A stretch of 64,000 nt of DNA, from the NCBI GenBank assembly GCA_902622845.1, contig CACNRI010000002.1, forward strand, positions 124,001-188,000. The letters run 5' to 3'. The position numbers and the translations under genes were made by a program. Below, piece after piece: positions 1-9,275 of this stretch. Source of the DNA: an uncultured SAR86 cluster bacterium (GTDB lineage: Bacteria > Pseudomonadota > Gammaproteobacteria > Magnimaribacterales > D2472). The notes beneath the pieces were generated by a model. That model had not been told where the DNA came from. It saw only the letters and a list, made by a program, of their open reading frames with translations, and made no database searches. Within the stretch, counting starts at the first letter, position 1, and each line of letters opens with the position of its first letter.

Positions 1-116
1 TTGGTTTTGAAGCAATCTACAACAGAGGCAAGTATACAGCCTTTACTATCGGTGCGAGCACAAACTCTCTATATGATTCAACAACTTTTGAGATAGGTTT
101 TCGTATAAATCTATAA
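1..116 (+). CDS. 3' end of a truncated CDS, probably an outer-membrane beta-barrel type protein (C-terminus ...TFEIGFRINL*)
   Basis: Frame open from the window start to TAA at 114-116; alternating aromatic/hydrophobic C-terminal strand. Confidence 0.5.
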   Translation, partial: GFEAIYNRGKYTAFTIGASTNSLYDSTTFEIGFRINL

Positions 117-758
117 ATTATTATCAGAAACAAAAGGATTAGTTGATCGCTCAACTTTAAAATTTGAGGGTGGTCCATGACCAGGAACAAAAGCTATATC
201 TTCACCAAGGGGCCATAGTTTTGTCTTAATTGATTCAATCAATTGCGCATAGTTACCTCCAGGTAAATCTGTTCTTCCAATTGATCCGGCAAAAAGAACA
301 TCACCCACAATAGCTAACTTCGAGGGCTCATGAAAAAAAATAATATGTCCTGGAGTATGACCTGGAGTAAGAAATACTTTTAATATTGCATTACCAACTG
401 ATACGGTTTCTCCATCATTTAACCATAGATCTGGTGAGCAATTTTGAGCAGATAATCCAAGCATAGAACCTTGAGCTTCTAATTCATCCAAGAGAAACTT
501 ATCATCAATGTGAGGACCAATTATCTCCAAGTTGAGTGTATTAGCTAGCTCAGTAGCACCAGCAGCATGGTCTATATGCCCATGAGTAAGTAATATTTTC
601 TCTGGAATTAGGTCATTATTTGCAGCACTAGCTAGCAGTACATCTAAATCTCCCCCTGGATCAACAAAAGCACATTTTTTAGTTTCCTCACAAAATACAA
701 TGGGTGCATTTTGTTGAAATGGAGTAACAGGATTTATTAATGCTTTTATATTAGACAT
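111..758 (-). CDS. gloC: MBL-fold hydrolase, glyoxalase II type (GloC/YcbL-like)
   Basis: THGHIDHAAG metal motif, LTPGHTPGH, GDVLFAGSIGRTDLPGG, PGHGP; start reassigned to MSNIKALINPVTPFQQN (758) because the upstream extension of the listed ORF is not family-like. Confidence 0.85.
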   Translation of the reverse strand: MSNIKALINPVTPFQQNAPIVFCEETKKCAFVDPGGDLDVLLASAANNDLIPEKILLTHGHIDHAAGATELANTLNLEIIGPHIDDKFLLDELEAQGSMLGLSAQNCSPDLWLNDGETVSVGNAILKVFLTPGHTPGHIIFFHEPSKLAIVGDVLFAGSIGRTDLPGGNYAQLIESIKTKLWPLGEDIAFVPGHGPPSNFKVERSTNPFVSDNNL

Positions 759-804
759 TGCTACAATAGTTTCTGTTAATAATAACAGTTTTAAGCGAAG
801 AAAA

Positions 805-1509
805 ATGGCAATAAAAAGCTCAACTAAAAATAAAACAATGGTGGTGACGATCTCATCTCCACCAGTAAATGCATTTTCATCTGATGACTTAATAGAAATG
901 AATGATCTCATCGAAAAAGCTTCTTTTGATAACCAAATCTCTGTGATAATTATTGAAAATGAAGGTAAAGGTTTTTCAGCAGGAGCAGACAGAAAGGAGC
1001 ATGGCCTTGATAAAGAAAAGCTTGAAATAATTAATGATTATCTCTGGAAGCTTTCAAATGCAATCTATAATTCAGACGTTCCCATAATTTGCTGCTGTGA
1101 TGGATTTGTTATAGGTGCTGGTTTTTTTATTCCATCTTCTTCAGATATAGTTTTAGCAACAAAAGATAGTTATTTTCAGATGCCAGGAATAAATTTTGAT
1201 GTGCTGGTTGGAAGTGCACACTTAGGAAGAATAATCCCAAAACAAAGAGTAAGGGAAATGGTTTTCACTGGTGAAAGAGTTGGAGTTGAGGAGATTCTTT
1301 CATATGGCGGCATAAGCTCAACACATGAAGATAAAGAAAGCATGATGAAGAGGGCGCATGAAATAGCTTCAAAAATAGTCTCAATGGAGAGAGATTCAAT
1401 TAAAGTTCTTAAAAAGATTCTCAATTCCAACGAACCAGTAGATGTAAATAGAGCTTTTAAAAAAGAACAACAGCTTACATTTCAAAATAAAAAAAACTTA
1501 TCAGATTAA
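805..1509 (+). CDS. enoyl-CoA hydratase/isomerase family protein
   Basis: Crotonase-fold motifs (SSPPVNAFSSDDL, GKGFSAGADRKE, CDGFVIGAGF). Confidence 0.8.
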   Translation: MAIKSSTKNKTMVVTISSPPVNAFSSDDLIEMNDLIEKASFDNQISVIIIENEGKGFSAGADRKEHGLDKEKLEIINDYLWKLSNAIYNSDVPIICCCDGFVIGAGFFIPSSSDIVLATKDSYFQMPGINFDVLVGSAHLGRIIPKQRVREMVFTGERVGVEEILSYGGISSTHEDKESMMKRAHEIASKIVSMERDSIKVLKKILNSNEPVDVNRAFKKEQQLTFQNKKNLSD

Positions 1510-1580
1510 GGATTTCCCTTTATTTTGGTGCTAAATATCATTAATATAATCCCCTCATTGGAGATCAAAGGAGATCAAAT

Positions 1581-2165
1581 ATGACAGATAACAAAAAACC
1601 AACTCGAGAAGAAGCGGAAGCTGCAGTAAGAACTATGCTTGCTTGGACAGGCGACAACCCTGATAGAGAGGGTTTGGTAGAGACTCCTAAGAGAGTCGTT
1701 AGGGCTTATGAGCAATTCTTTGCAGGGTATGAAATGGATCCAAAAGAAGTTCTTTCAAAAGTGTTCGAAGAAGTTGAAGGTTACGATGAAATGGTAATAG
1801 TGAAGGATATTCGAGTTGAATCTCATTGTGAACATCACATTGTTCCTATCCTTGGAAAGGCACATGTTGGTTATTTGCCAAACAAAAGAATCGTTGGCAT
1901 AAGTAAACTTGCCAGAGTTGTTGATATTTTTGGTAAGAGACTTCAAACCCAAGAAGTAATGACTGCTCAAATAGCAAACGTAATCAATGAAGTGCTTGAA
2001 CCAAAAGGTGTTGCAGTTGTAATGAATGCAAAACATCAATGTATGACAACAAGAGGAGTTCATAAACCAGAAAGTTCAACAATAACATCTACTATGCTTG
2101 GAGCCTTCAGAGAGAACCCAGACACACGTGCTGAATTTATGAACTTAATAACAACTAGTTCATAG
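1581..2165 (+). CDS. folE: GTP cyclohydrolase I
   Basis: [54 protein letters not shown] motifs. Confidence 0.97.
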   Translation: MTDNKKPTREEAEAAVRTMLAWTGDNPDREGLVETPKRVVRAYEQFFAGYEMDPKEVLSKVFEEVEGYDEMVIVKDIRVESHCEHHIVPILGKAHVGYLPNKRIVGISKLARVVDIFGKRLQTQEVMTAQIANVINEVLEPKGVAVVMNAKHQCMTTRGVHKPESSTITSTMLGAFRENPDTRAEFMNLITTSS

Positions 2166-2174
2166 TAGCTGACT

Positions 2175-2786
2175 TTGGTGCTGCCTAAAGTTTCCAAAAC
2201 TAAAAAAAAATTAATTCTTGCCAGCGGCTCAAGAATTCGCAGACAATTACTTGAAGGAGTTGGTCTTGAGTTCCAAGTTATAAATTCCAATGTAGATGAA
2301 GATTTAATTAAAGAGGAACTTCATGGGAGATCATTTAGAGAGCAGGTGTCAAGATTAGCCTCTGAAAAAGCGCGCACAGTAAGTATGGATAATTTAGAAG
2401 CATTCGTTATTGGATCAGATAATATGTGCACGATCGATGATGAGATTTTTGATAAACCTATTGATCATGAGGATGCTGTGAATCATCTTTCATCCTTATC
2501 TGGAAAAAAACATTTCCAAAATAATGGTATTTCTATATTTCATGAAGGAAAAGAGATTTGGTCAAATTATGATGTAACTGAGTTGGAAATGAAGAAACTA
2601 TCACCACAAGAAATTGAGGATTATTTGAATTTAGATAAACCTTACAGTGCATGTGGTTGTTACCATTTTGAGTCTAACGGAAAAGATCTTTTTACTAGCA
2701 TTAATGGCCTTGAAAGCACAGTCATGGGATTAGCAATGGAGCACCTCATTGAAAAGTTAAATCAACTAGGTGTCATTGAGTTATAG
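2175..2786 (+). CDS. Maf-like nucleotide pyrophosphatase (TTG start)
   Basis: LILASGSRIRRQLL N-terminus, GSDNMCTIDDEIFDKP, Maf-like layout. Confidence 0.8.
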   Translation: MVLPKVSKTKKKLILASGSRIRRQLLEGVGLEFQVINSNVDEDLIKEELHGRSFREQVSRLASEKARTVSMDNLEAFVIGSDNMCTIDDEIFDKPIDHEDAVNHLSSLSGKKHFQNNGISIFHEGKEIWSNYDVTELEMKKLSPQEIEDYLNLDKPYSACGCYHFESNGKDLFTSINGLESTVMGLAMEHLIEKLNQLGVIEL

Positions 2787-2794
2787 TAATAGTC

Positions 2795-4165
2795 ATGAGC
2801 GAAATCTATTTATATGATTCTTTATCTAACAAAAAGAAAAAGTTTGAGCCAATAGATCAAAACCATGTCCGCATTTATGCTTGTGGACCTACAGTTTATA
2901 ACTATGCACACATTGGTAACGCAAGGATGGCGGTAGTTTTTGATTCGTTTGTAAGGCTATTAAGAAATAAATATCCAAACGTTACATATGTATCAAACAT
3001 TACTGATATAGATGACAAGATAATAGAAGCCGCAAATGAATCAAATATACCTATAAACGAATTAACAAAGAAATATACGAATATCTATAATGCAGATATG
3101 TCTTATTTGAATGTTCTTCATCCGGATATACAACCAAAGGCAACAGAGTATGTTGAGGATATGATTAATTTTATTGATAAATTAATCCAGAAAGATAAAG
3201 CTTATGAAAAAGATGGGCATGTATTTTTTCATGTTCCTTCATATGAGGGGTATGGAAAATTATCAAACCGAGATATAGATCAGCAACTTGCTGGAAGCAG
3301 GGTGCAAGTCTCCGATATCAAAAAAAATCAACAGGATTTTGTTTTGTGGAAACCTTCAAGCGAAAGTCAGCCTGGATGGGAATCACCATGGGGCATTGGA
3401 AGGCCAGGATGGCATACAGAATGTTGTGTGATGTCTGAGGTGAATTTAAAAATACCTTTTGATATCCATGGTGGTGGGCAAGACTTACTCTTTCCGCATC
3501 ATGAAAATGAAATTGCCCAATCTTGTGCAAGCGTTAATTCTGACAATCCTGAAGATTATGCTAAGTATTGGATACATAATGGTTTTGTAACAATAGATGG
3601 AGAAAAAATGTCAAAATCTCTTAATAATATTATTCTTCTAAATGATCTTTTAAAAGAACATGATGGAGAAACAATAAGACTAGCACTGTTATCTTCCCAT
3701 TATCGAAAATCACTTGATTGGAATGACAATGTAATAAAACAGTCAAAAGTATTGTTGGACAAAGTTTATGATTTTCTTGATACCTGTGACGATGATCTGG
3801 AAGGTGAAATTGATGAAAGTCTCATAGAAAACTTTTCTAATGATCTGGACATACCAAAAGTATTAACTTCCATTAATGAGCTTTTAAAAAATAGAAATTC
3901 CTTAAACACTCAAACCATCAAACAGTCTCTATTATTTGCGGGGAGCATTTTAGGAGTATTTGATAAAAAACCATCAGAATGGAATAAGCAAATTGAAATT
4001 AGTGATTCTGAATTGGCAGAAATAGAAAAGCTAATAAATGAAAGGAAAAATCTCAAAGAAAGCAAAGATTTTCGTGGCGCAGATGCAATAAGAGATTCAT
4101 TATTAGAAAAAGGTATTGAGCTTATAGATTCTGAAGATGGCACCACTTGGAAATCTAAAAACTAA
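2795..4165 (+). CDS. cysS: cysteinyl-tRNA synthetase
   Basis: YACGPTVYNYAHIGNAR, GWHTECCVMS, KMSKSLNN motifs. Confidence 0.97.
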   Translation: MSEIYLYDSLSNKKKKFEPIDQNHVRIYACGPTVYNYAHIGNARMAVVFDSFVRLLRNKYPNVTYVSNITDIDDKIIEAANESNIPINELTKKYTNIYNADMSYLNVLHPDIQPKATEYVEDMINFIDKLIQKDKAYEKDGHVFFHVPSYEGYGKLSNRDIDQQLAGSRVQVSDIKKNQQDFVLWKPSSESQPGWESPWGIGRPGWHTECCVMSEVNLKIPFDIHGGGQDLLFPHHENEIAQSCASVNSDNPEDYAKYWIHNGFVTIDGEKMSKSLNNIILLNDLLKEHDGETIRLALLSSHYRKSLDWNDNVIKQSKVLLDKVYDFLDTCDDDLEGEIDESLIENFSNDLDIPKVLTSINELLKNRNSLNTQTIKQSLLFAGSILGVFDKKPSEWNKQIEISDSELAEIEKLINERKNLKESKDFRGADAIRDSLLEKGIELIDSEDGTTWKSKN

Positions 4166-4228
4166 TTTCACCAAATTCTTTCTTAACTGTAACAAACTTA
4201 TAGTAATATTTAATAGGAGGATATTATT

Positions 4229-4663
4229 ATGAAATATTTTTTATTATTAACATTTTCAATGTTTTCATTTGCAGACGATCATCGCATTTCAACAAATTTC
4301 TCAGACTGCGATGGAAAAGTTGTCAATTACTATGTTTCTAAAATTATTTCTGGTGGAAGTGTTGAAGGAATGATGAAAGCTAGCAAGATGCATCAAAACT
4401 TTTACGATGAGCAAGGCGCAAATGTAAAAGTTTATCCAGCACTCCAGTATTTAAGAAATGATGATGGCACAGAAGAAAAACTTCATCGTATCTCAACAAT
4501 GGTTGTTTGGGATAGTGTTAACTCATGGAACGAATGGAGAGAGAGCATTGAAGCTTTATCTAAAGATGATAGAGAACTTGCTGATAAGCAATACAATGCC
4601 TTTGTTGCCATGTACAACAAGAATACTGAAGTTGTTGCTGAAAGAAGATGGTGTATGCTTTAA
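4229..4663 (+). CDS. hypothetical secreted protein
   Basis: ORF with N-terminal signal peptide-like segment; SD-like AGGAGG upstream. Confidence 0.6.
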   Translation: MKYFLLLTFSMFSFADDHRISTNFSDCDGKVVNYYVSKIISGGSVEGMMKASKMHQNFYDEQGANVKVYPALQYLRNDDGTEEKLHRISTMVVWDSVNSWNEWRESIEALSKDDRELADKQYNAFVAMYNKNTEVVAERRWCML

Positions 4664-4689
4664 ATTTTTGAGCTATTCAAGTAAAAAAA

Positions 4690-4715
4690 GCCAATACTAA
4701 GTATTGGCTTTTTTT
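4690..4715. terminator. Rho-independent terminator, probably bidirectional
   Basis: Near-perfect hairpin GCCAATACTAAGTATTGGC flanked by A-run and T-run between convergent genes. Confidence 0.9.
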
Positions 4716-4729
4716 ATTACTATTTGAAT

Positions 4730-5101
4730 TTAAACAAGCGCGCATGCCATAGCAATTAAAGATCCAATTGAACCAAAGTATGCAAGTGTTCTCAAATATT
4801 TTATGCCCCCAATATAGCAAACTCCATGAGCTACTCTAAATATTAACCACCAACAGGCAGCATTAGTGACATCAATATCCAATATCATGGATAAAAGTGC
4901 CAATGCTAAGAAAGCTGGTAAGCTTTCTTGAAGATTTGATCCTGCCTTATTTGCTCTTGCAAGAAGTGGCGTCTCCTCAATCGAAGTTTCTCTATTTCCT
5001 ATCATCCAATTGAGATTTTTTATATTAATAGTCATTGGGATAAGCCAAATTTGAAGAATAGCTAGCACTAATGACATAACAATTAAGGTTTCCATAATCA
5101 C
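4730..5101 (-). CDS. MAPEG family membrane protein
   Basis: ~123 aa, four hydrophobic segments, RANKAGSNLQESLPAFLALALL, FRVAHGVCYIGGIKYLRTLAYFGS. Confidence 0.75.
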   Translation of the reverse strand: MIMETLIVMSLVLAILQIWLIPMTINIKNLNWMIGNRETSIEETPLLARANKAGSNLQESLPAFLALALLSMILDIDVTNAACWWLIFRVAHGVCYIGGIKYLRTLAYFGSIGSLIAMACALV

Positions 5102-5180
5102 TCCAAAAAATGTTAAAAAATAAGACTAGCAGTGTGAATTTATAAATTCAACAACAAATACTTTAGAATAAGCAATACAA

Positions 5181-7025
5181 ATGCCAACTCTAAAAGAAAA
5201 TAAAACTTTAATAGCAATTGCATCGCTGATACTTCTCTTTAGTTATTTAGCTTCATTATTTCTCACAAGCTTTGGATCAGTGGAAGTGAAAAGCTTAAGA
5301 TTAGATACACAAAATGGGCAGTATATAATTTATGATCTCTATAAACCAAAGACAGCAACAAAGGATAGTAAAGCTCCTTTTATAGCCATCATTCCAGGAT
5401 TTCAAAGATCTAAAGAAGCTCTATCGAATATAGCTATTGAGCTCTCTAGAAGAGGATATGTAATTGCTTTAATTGATCCATATGCGCAAGGACTCTCTTC
5501 GGCATCTCTCAGTACTAGGGCTGCAACTACCGAAGGATATGGCATGTTTGCACTAGTAGAACACATTCACTCCGGAGCTTTTGAATTTGTTGATACAAAT
5601 AAAATAGGAGCCACGGGTCATTCAATGGGAGGTAATGCAGCTATCAGGGGAGCCGATTTTTTTGGAAAACAGGCAACTGAAAAAAATATAAAAAGTAAAT
5701 TAGATTCTGTTTACGTCTCCGGTTATGTCCTTACTTTAAGAAATAATATCTTAAGAAACTCAAGATCAAATATGGGTGTTAGCTATGCCCTATATGATGA
5801 AGGAGCTTTCAGAAATGAGCTGAGCGGATGGGATTCTGCCAACATGAAAATTGCACCTGAATCTCTGCGAGTCGTAAATAATATTCTTTCAACAGATCAG
5901 CAAATTGAGGAAGTTGATTTGGGTAAATATTATGGATCTAAAGAAAATAATACTCTTAGAGTGATTTTCAATGAACCGGTATTACATCCTTTTCAGCCAT
6001 ATAATTTTGAAGCAACCTCAAATCAACTAGATTATTTTGAAAAAGTCTTTGGAGCTCCAAAATATATTAATTCAGTTAATCAAATTTGGCATTGGAAAGA
6101 AATTTTTACTCTTATAAATATGGTCTTAGCATTATCTATGCTTATTCCGCTAACTAAACTCCTCTTAAGTTTTAATTTTTTTTCATCAATTAGTAAAAAC
6201 ATACCAGTACCTTTAAATACTCCTAAAAGAGAGGGAAAAATTATCTTCTGGAGTATTTTTTTTATCAGTGCCCTTATAGCTTGCGTAACATTTATCCCCA
6301 TGGTTGAGGTTGCAAAGATTTTATTTGAAGATGCTGCAAATAGGAAATTAACATGGTTTTTCCCGCAAAGAATGAATAATCCTGTGATGTTATGGGCAGC
6401 ATTCAATGGCGCATTGGGCATTATTATTTTTTATCTTTCTTATAAACTATTTGGGAAAAAAAATGGTGTTAGTTCAGAATCTTGGGGCCTTAAGATAAAC
6501 AAAAATGATTTTTTTAAGACCATTATTCTAGCATTCGTAATATTCAGTACTTTTTATATTTTCCTGTATATAAATTATTATCTTTTTCACGTTGATTACA
6601 GGTTTTGGTTTATGGGTGTGAGAATATTTCAACCTGAAATGCTTATTGTTCTAATGATGTATTTTCCTTTATTTTTTATATTTTTCTTTTCAAATTCTTT
6701 AAGAGTCAATGGTGCCATGAGATTTAAGGATCAACCAGAGTGGCTATCAATGCTGATTGCAGGCTTTGCAAATTCGCTTGGATTAATGCTAATTATAATT
6801 ATTCAATATTTTGCATTCTTTAAAACTGGAACCGTTTTTTGGACAACAAATTGGTTAAGCGTAAATCTTCTTTTTGGAATTGTTCCAATGATGTTTATCT
6901 TGCCATATTTTAATAGAATATTTTTCAATATGACTGGAAGAGTATATCTTGGACCATTAATTACGTGTTTAATATTTATAATGATACTATCGACAAATAC
7001 AGTAGTTTATCTTCCAATAGATTAA
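5181..7025 (+). CDS. alpha/beta hydrolase (dienelactone-hydrolase-like) fused to a polytopic membrane domain
   Basis: GATGHSMGGNAA nucleophile elbow in the N-terminal half; C-terminal half has many hydrophobic helices. Confidence 0.7.
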   Translation: MPTLKENKTLIAIASLILLFSYLASLFLTSFGSVEVKSLRLDTQNGQYIIYDLYKPKTATKDSKAPFIAIIPGFQRSKEALSNIAIELSRRGYVIALIDPYAQGLSSASLSTRAATTEGYGMFALVEHIHSGAFEFVDTNKIGATGHSMGGNAAIRGADFFGKQATEKNIKSKLDSVYVSGYVLTLRNNILRNSRSNMGVSYALYDEGAFRNELSGWDSANMKIAPESLRVVNNILSTDQQIEEVDLGKYYGSKENNTLRVIFNEPVLHPFQPYNFEATSNQLDYFEKVFGAPKYINSVNQIWHWKEIFTLINMVLALSMLIPLTKLLLSFNFFSSISKNIPVPLNTPKREGKIIFWSIFFISALIACVTFIPMVEVAKILFEDAANRKLTWFFPQRMNNPVMLWAAFNGALGIIIFYLSYKLFGKKNGVSSESWGLKINKNDFFKTIILAFVIFSTFYIFLYINYYLFHVDYRFWFMGVRIFQPEMLIVLMMYFPLFFIFFFSNSLRVNGAMRFKDQPEWLSMLIAGFANSLGLMLIIIIQYFAFFKTGTVFWTTNWLSVNLLFGIVPMMFILPYFNRIFFNMTGRVYLGPLITCLIFIMILSTNTVVYLPID

Positions 7026-7026
7026 G

Positions 7027-8295
7027 ATGAAAAAGAATAAAATATTATTTGCACTTTTGTTCCTCGCAAGCTGTGGCGGAGGCGGGGGTGGAGGTATGGA
7101 AGTTCCATTGAATAGCCCGCCTGTCATTACTAATAGCTCTTCTTCCTACTCGGTATTAGAAAATCAAAACTTTGCTTTTACTCTTCAAGGATCCGATCCT
7201 GATGGTGATACCGTCAGTTTTAATATTTTTGCCGGTGAGGATCAAAATTCGTTTGCAATAAATGATAGTAATCAAGTTATTTTTTTAACTAATCCAGATT
7301 TTGAGAATCCCACAGACTCAAATAATGATAATGTTTTTGAAGTTTCAATAAGAGCCTTTGATGGTAGTTCGTATTCATCTGGATATGACTTTAATATAAC
7401 TGTCCTAGATGATGAGAGTGATAATGGAGATGGTGTTGTTACACCAAACTGTTCTGAACAAACTCCGGACACCTCTTATTGCACATTAAGTTGGGAAAGT
7501 CGCTCTCGTGAATTTTATATTGTTACACCAGAAAATTTTTCGATCGATCAAAATTTACCACTTTTAATTAGTCTTCATGGCGGAGATGATTATGCAGATG
7601 CAAACATGGAATATACTGGATTTAAAACTATTAAAGATGAAAATAACGTTGTTCTCATGTTTCCACAAGGAACAGTAGCGGAGGGAAAAGGATCAACAGG
7701 CTGGTATGCCGGAGGCGACTGTACAGCTTTGGAGGTCTGTGATCTTTCCTATATCGAAGCATTAATAGATTTTTCAGTTAACGACTTAGGAATAAATCCC
7801 GAAATGGTTTATGTCTCAGGTTTTTCTAACGGAGCTTTTATGGCATATACCCTCGCTTGTTTTTTAAGCAATAAAGTTGCAGCTTTTGCTCCAGTTGCGG
7901 GCTCACTTTCACCAGAAGACTATGATAGTTGTAATCCCCAAAGGCCAGTCCCAATTATTCATATCCATGGAGTTAATGACTCCCAAATTCCAGTTCAAGG
8001 AAATGATTACGTAACCCCTGTTCAACTAGTATTCAATTACTGGAGTAGTTTCAATGAATGTAGTTCAACTTCTGTAATTGATGGAGATGATAATAATGGC
8101 GATGGGTATGGCTGGTACTCAGATGTATCATCAGGCTGCCAGCAAGGAGTTAGCATTAATTATACCTATTTAGAAAATTTTGATCATTACTGGCCAAGCA
8201 GCAATGCTGATAAGGGAGGGGGTTCTGATATAAATGGAGCAACATATATTTGGGACTTTTTATCAAAATACGATATCAATGGCTTGAGAAACTAA
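7027..8295 (+). CDS. PHB-depolymerase/feruloyl-esterase-like lipoprotein with N-terminal cadherin-like domain
   Basis: Lipobox LASC-GGGGGGG; PPVITNSSSSYSVLENQNFAFTLQGSDPDGD cadherin-like motif; VSGFSNGAFMAY catalytic motif. Confidence 0.8.
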   Translation: MKKNKILFALLFLASCGGGGGGGMEVPLNSPPVITNSSSSYSVLENQNFAFTLQGSDPDGDTVSFNIFAGEDQNSFAINDSNQVIFLTNPDFENPTDSNNDNVFEVSIRAFDGSSYSSGYDFNITVLDDESDNGDGVVTPNCSEQTPDTSYCTLSWESRSREFYIVTPENFSIDQNLPLLISLHGGDDYADANMEYTGFKTIKDENNVVLMFPQGTVAEGKGSTGWYAGGDCTALEVCDLSYIEALIDFSVNDLGINPEMVYVSGFSNGAFMAYTLACFLSNKVAAFAPVAGSLSPEDYDSCNPQRPVPIIHIHGVNDSQIPVQGNDYVTPVQLVFNYWSSFNECSSTSVIDGDDNNGDGYGWYSDVSSGCQQGVSINYTYLENFDHYWPSSNADKGGGSDINGATYIWDFLSKYDINGLRN

Positions 8296-9246
8296 ATGAG
8301 ATTTTATCAACTCTCCCTTTTATTTACCTTAATAATAATAAGTTCCTGTGGTGGGGGATCATCTTTAAGTGAAATTGAAATAGATTCTGAAGTCGATAGC
8401 TCTGATGAGCCCTGTATCAACTATCAAACCAGTCTTGGTGAAGGTACTACTTTAAATTGCAGGATTGTTTATGACAATGTTATCAGACAATTTTATATTT
8501 ATCTTGGGAGCACTTATCAATCAACTTCACCAGTTTTATTTAGTTTGCATGGATACACAAGTAGGGCTCTTTGGAATATGAATTATACTGGATTTCAATC
8601 AATAGCAGATGAGTTTGGTTTCATAGTTGTCTATCCCCAAGGCACTCTTTTACCAGCAACTGGGCAAACTCATTGGAACGTTGGTGGATGGACAACTAGC
8701 AGCATCACTGATGATGTTGGATTCCTTAACGAAGTGATTGATTTTCTAGATGATGAGTATTCAATTAATTTAAAGAAAATATATTCAACAGGCATGTCAA
8801 ATGGAGGTTACATGAGTTACAAGCTTGCCTGTGACTTAAGCTCGAGGATTGCAGCAGTTGTCTCTGTAACTGGTTCGATGACTGTTGAAACTGTAGAAGG
8901 TTGTAATCCATCTCATCCTACATCAATTGCACAAATTCATGGATTAGAAGATTCTGTAGTTAGTTACTACGGTAATGCTTTTAGTAAACCAATCGAAGAG
9001 GTAATGGATTACTGGATAGACTACAATAATTGTTCTTCTGAGCCTAATACATCTGATATAGGCGGAAGCAATGGAGGAGGAATTCATGATGTATATTCTG
9101 GCTGCGATAACCAAACTAATGTTGAATTATTTCTCATGACTAATATGGGACATGATTGGCCAAATATTAATGATCATGATCTGCAAGCATCAACAACAAT
9201 ATGGGATTTTTTATCAAAATACGATATTGATGGATTAATTGAGTAA
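8296..9246 (+). CDS. PHB-depolymerase/feruloyl-esterase-like lipoprotein (tandem paralogue)
   Basis: Lipobox SSC-GGG; STGMSNGGYMSYKLACDL; shares the C-terminus WDFLSKYDI(N/D)GL with the preceding ORF. Confidence 0.8.
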   Translation: MRFYQLSLLFTLIIISSCGGGSSLSEIEIDSEVDSSDEPCINYQTSLGEGTTLNCRIVYDNVIRQFYIYLGSTYQSTSPVLFSLHGYTSRALWNMNYTGFQSIADEFGFIVVYPQGTLLPATGQTHWNVGGWTTSSITDDVGFLNEVIDFLDDEYSINLKKIYSTGMSNGGYMSYKLACDLSSRIAAVVSVTGSMTVETVEGCNPSHPTSIAQIHGLEDSVVSYYGNAFSKPIEEVMDYWIDYNNCSSEPNTSDIGGSNGGGIHDVYSGCDNQTNVELFLMTNMGHDWPNINDHDLQASTTIWDFLSKYDIDGLIE

Positions 9247-9275
9247 TACTATTAAAATAGTGTAAAAAAATTAAT

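Noticed and set aside
759-911. N-terminal extension of the MBL hydrolase ORF
   Set aside because: It overlaps the divergent enoyl-CoA hydratase gene, and the conserved family N-terminus begins at 758.
2060-2290. Short antisense ORFs overlapping conserved genes (e.g. 1176-1430, 1755-2063, 2060-2290, 6080-6421, 29226-29687, 42495-42770, 54599-55021)
   Set aside because: They lie opposite well-supported CDSs, lack family motifs and are expected by chance in an AT-rich genome.
7066-7095. G-rich tract after the lipobox as a possible phase-variation tract
   Set aside because: It is a mixed GGN glycine stretch rather than a homopolymer, and glycine runs after the lipidated Cys are common in lipoproteins.
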